Shown: positions 3,443 to 5,516 of the stretch, one piece after another
How positions within the stretch are numbered: position 1 is the first letter of the stretch
Layout: each line of letters opens with the position of its first letter
Origin: a bacterium
GTDB lineage: Bacteria > Patescibacteriota > UBA1384 > JAMDBS01 > DAOVQR01
Assembly: GCA_030628575.1 (NCBI GenBank)
Contig: DAOVQR010000057.1
Location: 1-5,516, forward strand
Direction: 5' to 3'
Length of the DNA: 5,516 nucleotides
Translations under genes and position numbers: made by a program
The notes under the pieces: generated by a model
The model's input: only the letters and a program-made list of their open reading frames with translations
What the model was told of the DNA's origin: nothing
The model's database searches: none

Positions 3443-5503
3443 TTAATAATTACATTCATATACTTTATTTGAATCCAATATCCAGAATTTTTTGGCTTCG
3501 TAGTCGATAATAAAATCATCAATGTTATTTAAATCATTAAAGACATATTGTTTAATGAATGTTCCTGTTTTATCTAGTTCAATAATTCTATTTCCATCAA
3601 GTATCCAAATGCAAGTAGCTTCAATGTCTGTGTAAATTTTTTTGGGATTGGAAATTATGGATGTTGGTTTTGGAATTTCGGGAATATTAAAGTCAATTTT
3701 TTTACCTCTATTCAATTTTATAATTTCTCCATTTTGTTTTAATAAATATACTTTGCTATCAATGGCAAAAGATACGACATCAGCAGATTGAGTATCATCT
3801 TTAATATAGTTGATGCCTTTCTCATATCCTTCGTCAGTTTTATGATACTTTATTATTTGATTTTGATTTTTGTCCAAAGCATATATACTCCCAAAAAAAG
3901 TAACAATATCCTCGGTCTCAGACCACTGGCCACGGATTGGATATAATTTTTCCAAATCTTTTTGATCACCTGTAGTTTTATACATTTCACGTTCGTTAGT
4001 ATATACCATTACATTTTTTTCATCACCTAAATATGTAAGTAATTTTGTTGTTCCGTCAATTGGTGGAATTTCAATTTTTTTGTTTTCTCCATCTGAATGT
4101 ATTAAGTTTAACTCAATATAATTTCCTCCGGAATTTATTGAAAATATCATATCATTCACGATCGTGAATTGATTAGCTTGAGAAAAAGCAGCAACCTCAT
4201 TTTTATCTTTAATGCGAATAGTATCTGTCAATTTATCTATTTCTTCTTGGGCTTGATTCAACAGATCATTTGCTTCATTTTCCAGTTCGTTGATATCATT
4301 TATTCTTTCACAAACTGCAATAATTTCAGTCAAAATGTCAAGTGCTTTTTCATTATCATTATAGAGAATGGCTAATTTTGCTTCATCTTCAAAACGTGAT
4401 TCTGCTTGATTTAATTCTTGACGTCTAGATTCAATTTCTTGACCATCCTTTCTTTTTTGACTAAATTTACCAATACTAAAAATCAAAACTATTAATAGAA
4501 TTACTATAAATATGATGTATAATATGGAGCGGTGTTTTTTATCTAAAAGCCAATCCAATATATTTTTAAAATAATCTTTTATCTTTGAGAAAAAAGGCGA
4601 AATTTTATTAACTAAAGTGTTAGTTTTTATATCATTTTTATTATAGCGGTGAATTTCGTATATTTTTTCTTCTTTAAGTTCTTTGGGTGTTTTGATTAAT
4701 GTATTTGATTTTATTTTGTCAATATTTTTTTGACTTGTTTCTTTCAGTTTTGACCAACCAACTTTGGCAGAAGGAGCAATTTTTTCTTGAGAGAATTTAA
4801 CCGTTTTTTGATATGTATTTGATAAACCTTTTCCAATTTTTACAACCAATGGTTTAAAAGAATTCAGTTGTTCTTTGATATCAGTCAAAAATAAATTGAA
4901 GTTTTCTTTATCAAGGTAAATAGTATCTTCACCCTCTCTAATAATTCGAGAAGAGAATTCTTTTTTAGTATTTAATTCAATAATTATTAAGTTGATTTCA
5001 CGGGTCTTTTCCTTCTTCAAAATAGTTGTGATTTGCTGAGCTGCTGAAAAGATTTCATTATTACCCATAATTTGTTTTAATCTTTCCACAGATAAATAAT
5101 CAAATAATTTTGGGGAAGCTAATAATATTTTATCGTTTACTTTTAATTCACCACTGACAATATTAGAGAATGTTTTTAATGGGTGTGGTTCTAAATTTTG
5201 CGAGAGATTTTCAGTAATATGACTAACTTTTGATTCTCGAAACAAATAAGCTTCAGCTTTTCCCGATTGAGTGAGATATAGTTGATTTTGATTTATAACT
5301 GCCATTACAGAATTGAGATTACCAATCCAATTAGTTTCACCATTTCTAGTGATTTTACCAAGGGTGTCATTTACATCTTTAATTGCTAATTCAAAATTTA
5401 CTGTTTCAGATGCATTGCCGACTTTATAATAAGAGCGGATAAAGGTGTTGATTATTCTATTACCAATTGGAAAAGCGGATGTTCTGGGAATATTAATTTC
5501 CAT
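3443..5503 (-). CDS. Membrane protein: degenerate PPM/PP2C-like domain, one membrane helix, helical region and beta-propeller-like C-terminus
   Basis: No known gene name fits this 686-residue protein. Residues ~1-180 resemble a PPM (PP2C-type) phosphatase: LNSVMAVINQNQLYLTQSGK then AEAYLF (63-88) aligns with the family's strand pair leading to GDSR-x-Y, ITENL (96-100) with LTxDH, and NDKILLASPKLFDYLS (123-138) with the GDxLLLxSDGL segment. The metal-binding aspartates are absent (GDSR is GKAE, SDG is SPK), so it is probably a catalytically dead pseudophosphatase. A charged linker (180-320) precedes one membrane helix (about 326-345). Residues 350-430 are highly charged and helical, coiled-coil or TPR-like. 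From ~440 to the end, repeated strand units such as IYALDKNQNQIIKYH, VYLLKQNGEIIKLNR and IWILDGNRIIELDK suggest propeller blades. If the N-terminus is cytoplasmic, the propeller faces outward. There is no Shine-Dalgarno; no in-frame stop lies between the ATG and the window edge, so an earlier start is possible. Confidence 0.75.
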   Translation of the reverse strand: MEINIPRTSAFPIGNRIINTFIRSYYKVGNASETVNFELAIKDVNDTLGKITRNGETNWIGNLNSVMAVINQNQLYLTQSGKAEAYLFRESKVSHITENLSQNLEPHPLKTFSNIVSGELKVNDKILLASPKLFDYLSVERLKQIMGNNEIFSAAQQITTILKKEKTREINLIIIELNTKKEFSSRIIREGEDTIYLDKENFNLFLTDIKEQLNSFKPLVVKIGKGLSNTYQKTVKFSQEKIAPSAKVGWSKLKETSQKNIDKIKSNTLIKTPKELKEEKIYEIHRYNKNDIKTNTLVNKISPFFSKIKDYFKNILDWLLDKKHRSILYIIFIVILLIVLIFSIGKFSQKRKDGQEIESRRQELNQAESRFEDEAKLAILYNDNEKALDILTEIIAVCERINDINELENEANDLLNQAQEEIDKLTDTIRIKDKNEVAAFSQANQFTIVNDMIFSINSGGNYIELNLIHSDGENKKIEIPPIDGTTKLLTYLGDEKNVMVYTNEREMYKTTGDQKDLEKLYPIRGQWSETEDIVTFFGSIYALDKNQNQIIKYHKTDEGYEKGINYIKDDTQSADVVSFAIDSKVYLLKQNGEIIKLNRGKKIDFNIPEIPKPTSIISNPKKIYTDIEATCIWILDGNRIIELDKTGTFIKQYVFNDLNNIDDFIIDYEAKKFWILDSNKVYECNY
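3986..3999. repeat. Iterated palindrome, copy 2 (degenerate right arm)
   Basis: The plus strand reads TTCACGTTCGTTAG, differing from copy 1 by one base. It lies in the propeller-like region, read as Thr-Asn-Glu-Arg-Glu-Met, a different frame relative to the motif from copies 1 and 3. The similarity is therefore at the DNA level and not a protein motif. Confidence 0.45.
4154..4169. repeat. Iterated palindrome, copy 3 (perfect, 16 bp)
   Basis: ATTCACGATCGTGAAT is a perfect palindrome inside the 686-residue protein gene, read as Phe-Thr-Ile-Val-Asn. It shares the TTCACG..CGTGAA arms with copies 1 and 2 and differs in the central two bases. Confidence 0.55.
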
Positions 5504-5516
5504 AACACTAAAAATA

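Noticed and set aside
4169..4375. Plus-strand open frame of about 68 codons with a hydrophobic Phe/Ile-rich product
   Set aside because: It is antisense to the charged helical region of the 686-residue protein; the hydrophobicity follows from complementing Glu/Asp/Lys codons.
432..5503. UGA recoding (as in Gracilibacteria/SR1)
   Set aside because: All complete frames are open under the standard code and end in TAA or TAG. Absence of TGA among four stops is too few to support recoding.

Overview
The window is AT-rich (about 30% G+C in a hand-counted stretch) and carries five protein genes, all on the minus strand. In transcription order they are: a 686-residue membrane protein (5503-3443), a CofE-type gamma-glutamyl ligase (3284-2529), a six-helix membrane protein resembling an ECF transporter S component (2430-1732), a radical SAM enzyme of the ThiH/HydG type (1562-432), and the N-terminal part of a class I methyltransferase that runs off the left edge (430-1). 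AT richness, a CofE-like ligase with no other F420 gene in view, mostly missing Shine-Dalgarno sequences, a large protein of unusual architecture, and AT-rich spacers holding GC-rich hairpin islands all suggest a Patescibacteria/CPR bacterium. This is an inference: no rRNA or other marker gene is present.

Right part (3443-5503): a single-pass membrane protein. Its N-terminal domain looks like a PPM/PP2C phosphatase fold without the metal-binding aspartates, followed by a linker, one membrane helix, a helical/coiled region and a beta-propeller-like C-terminus. Next comes a 158-bp spacer with a 24-bp AT-only palindrome and a GC-rich hairpin element. Middle (2529-3284): the ligase, most likely adding gamma-glutamate to folate rather than to F420.

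Left part (1-2430): the S-component-like gene is clearly richer in G+C than its surroundings and is the only gene with a good Shine-Dalgarno. A 169-bp spacer before the radical SAM gene contains two potential hairpins and a C-rich loop, so it may be a structured 5' leader. The spacers upstream of the S-component and radical SAM genes share the 12-mer ATATTATGCATA (minus-strand sense). The methyltransferase begins within a few bases of the radical SAM stop, so these two are probably co-transcribed and may act in one modification or biosynthetic pathway.

The most notable unexplained signals are: (i) a palindrome close to TTCACGWTCGTGAA occurring three times in about 1 kb inside two unrelated genes and read in different frames; (ii) the pseudophosphatase-like/propeller protein; (iii) a HydG-like radical SAM core that lacks the second-cluster C-terminal domain and has lost the usual acidic residue in the GGE-type motif; and (iv) the structured leader in front of that gene.
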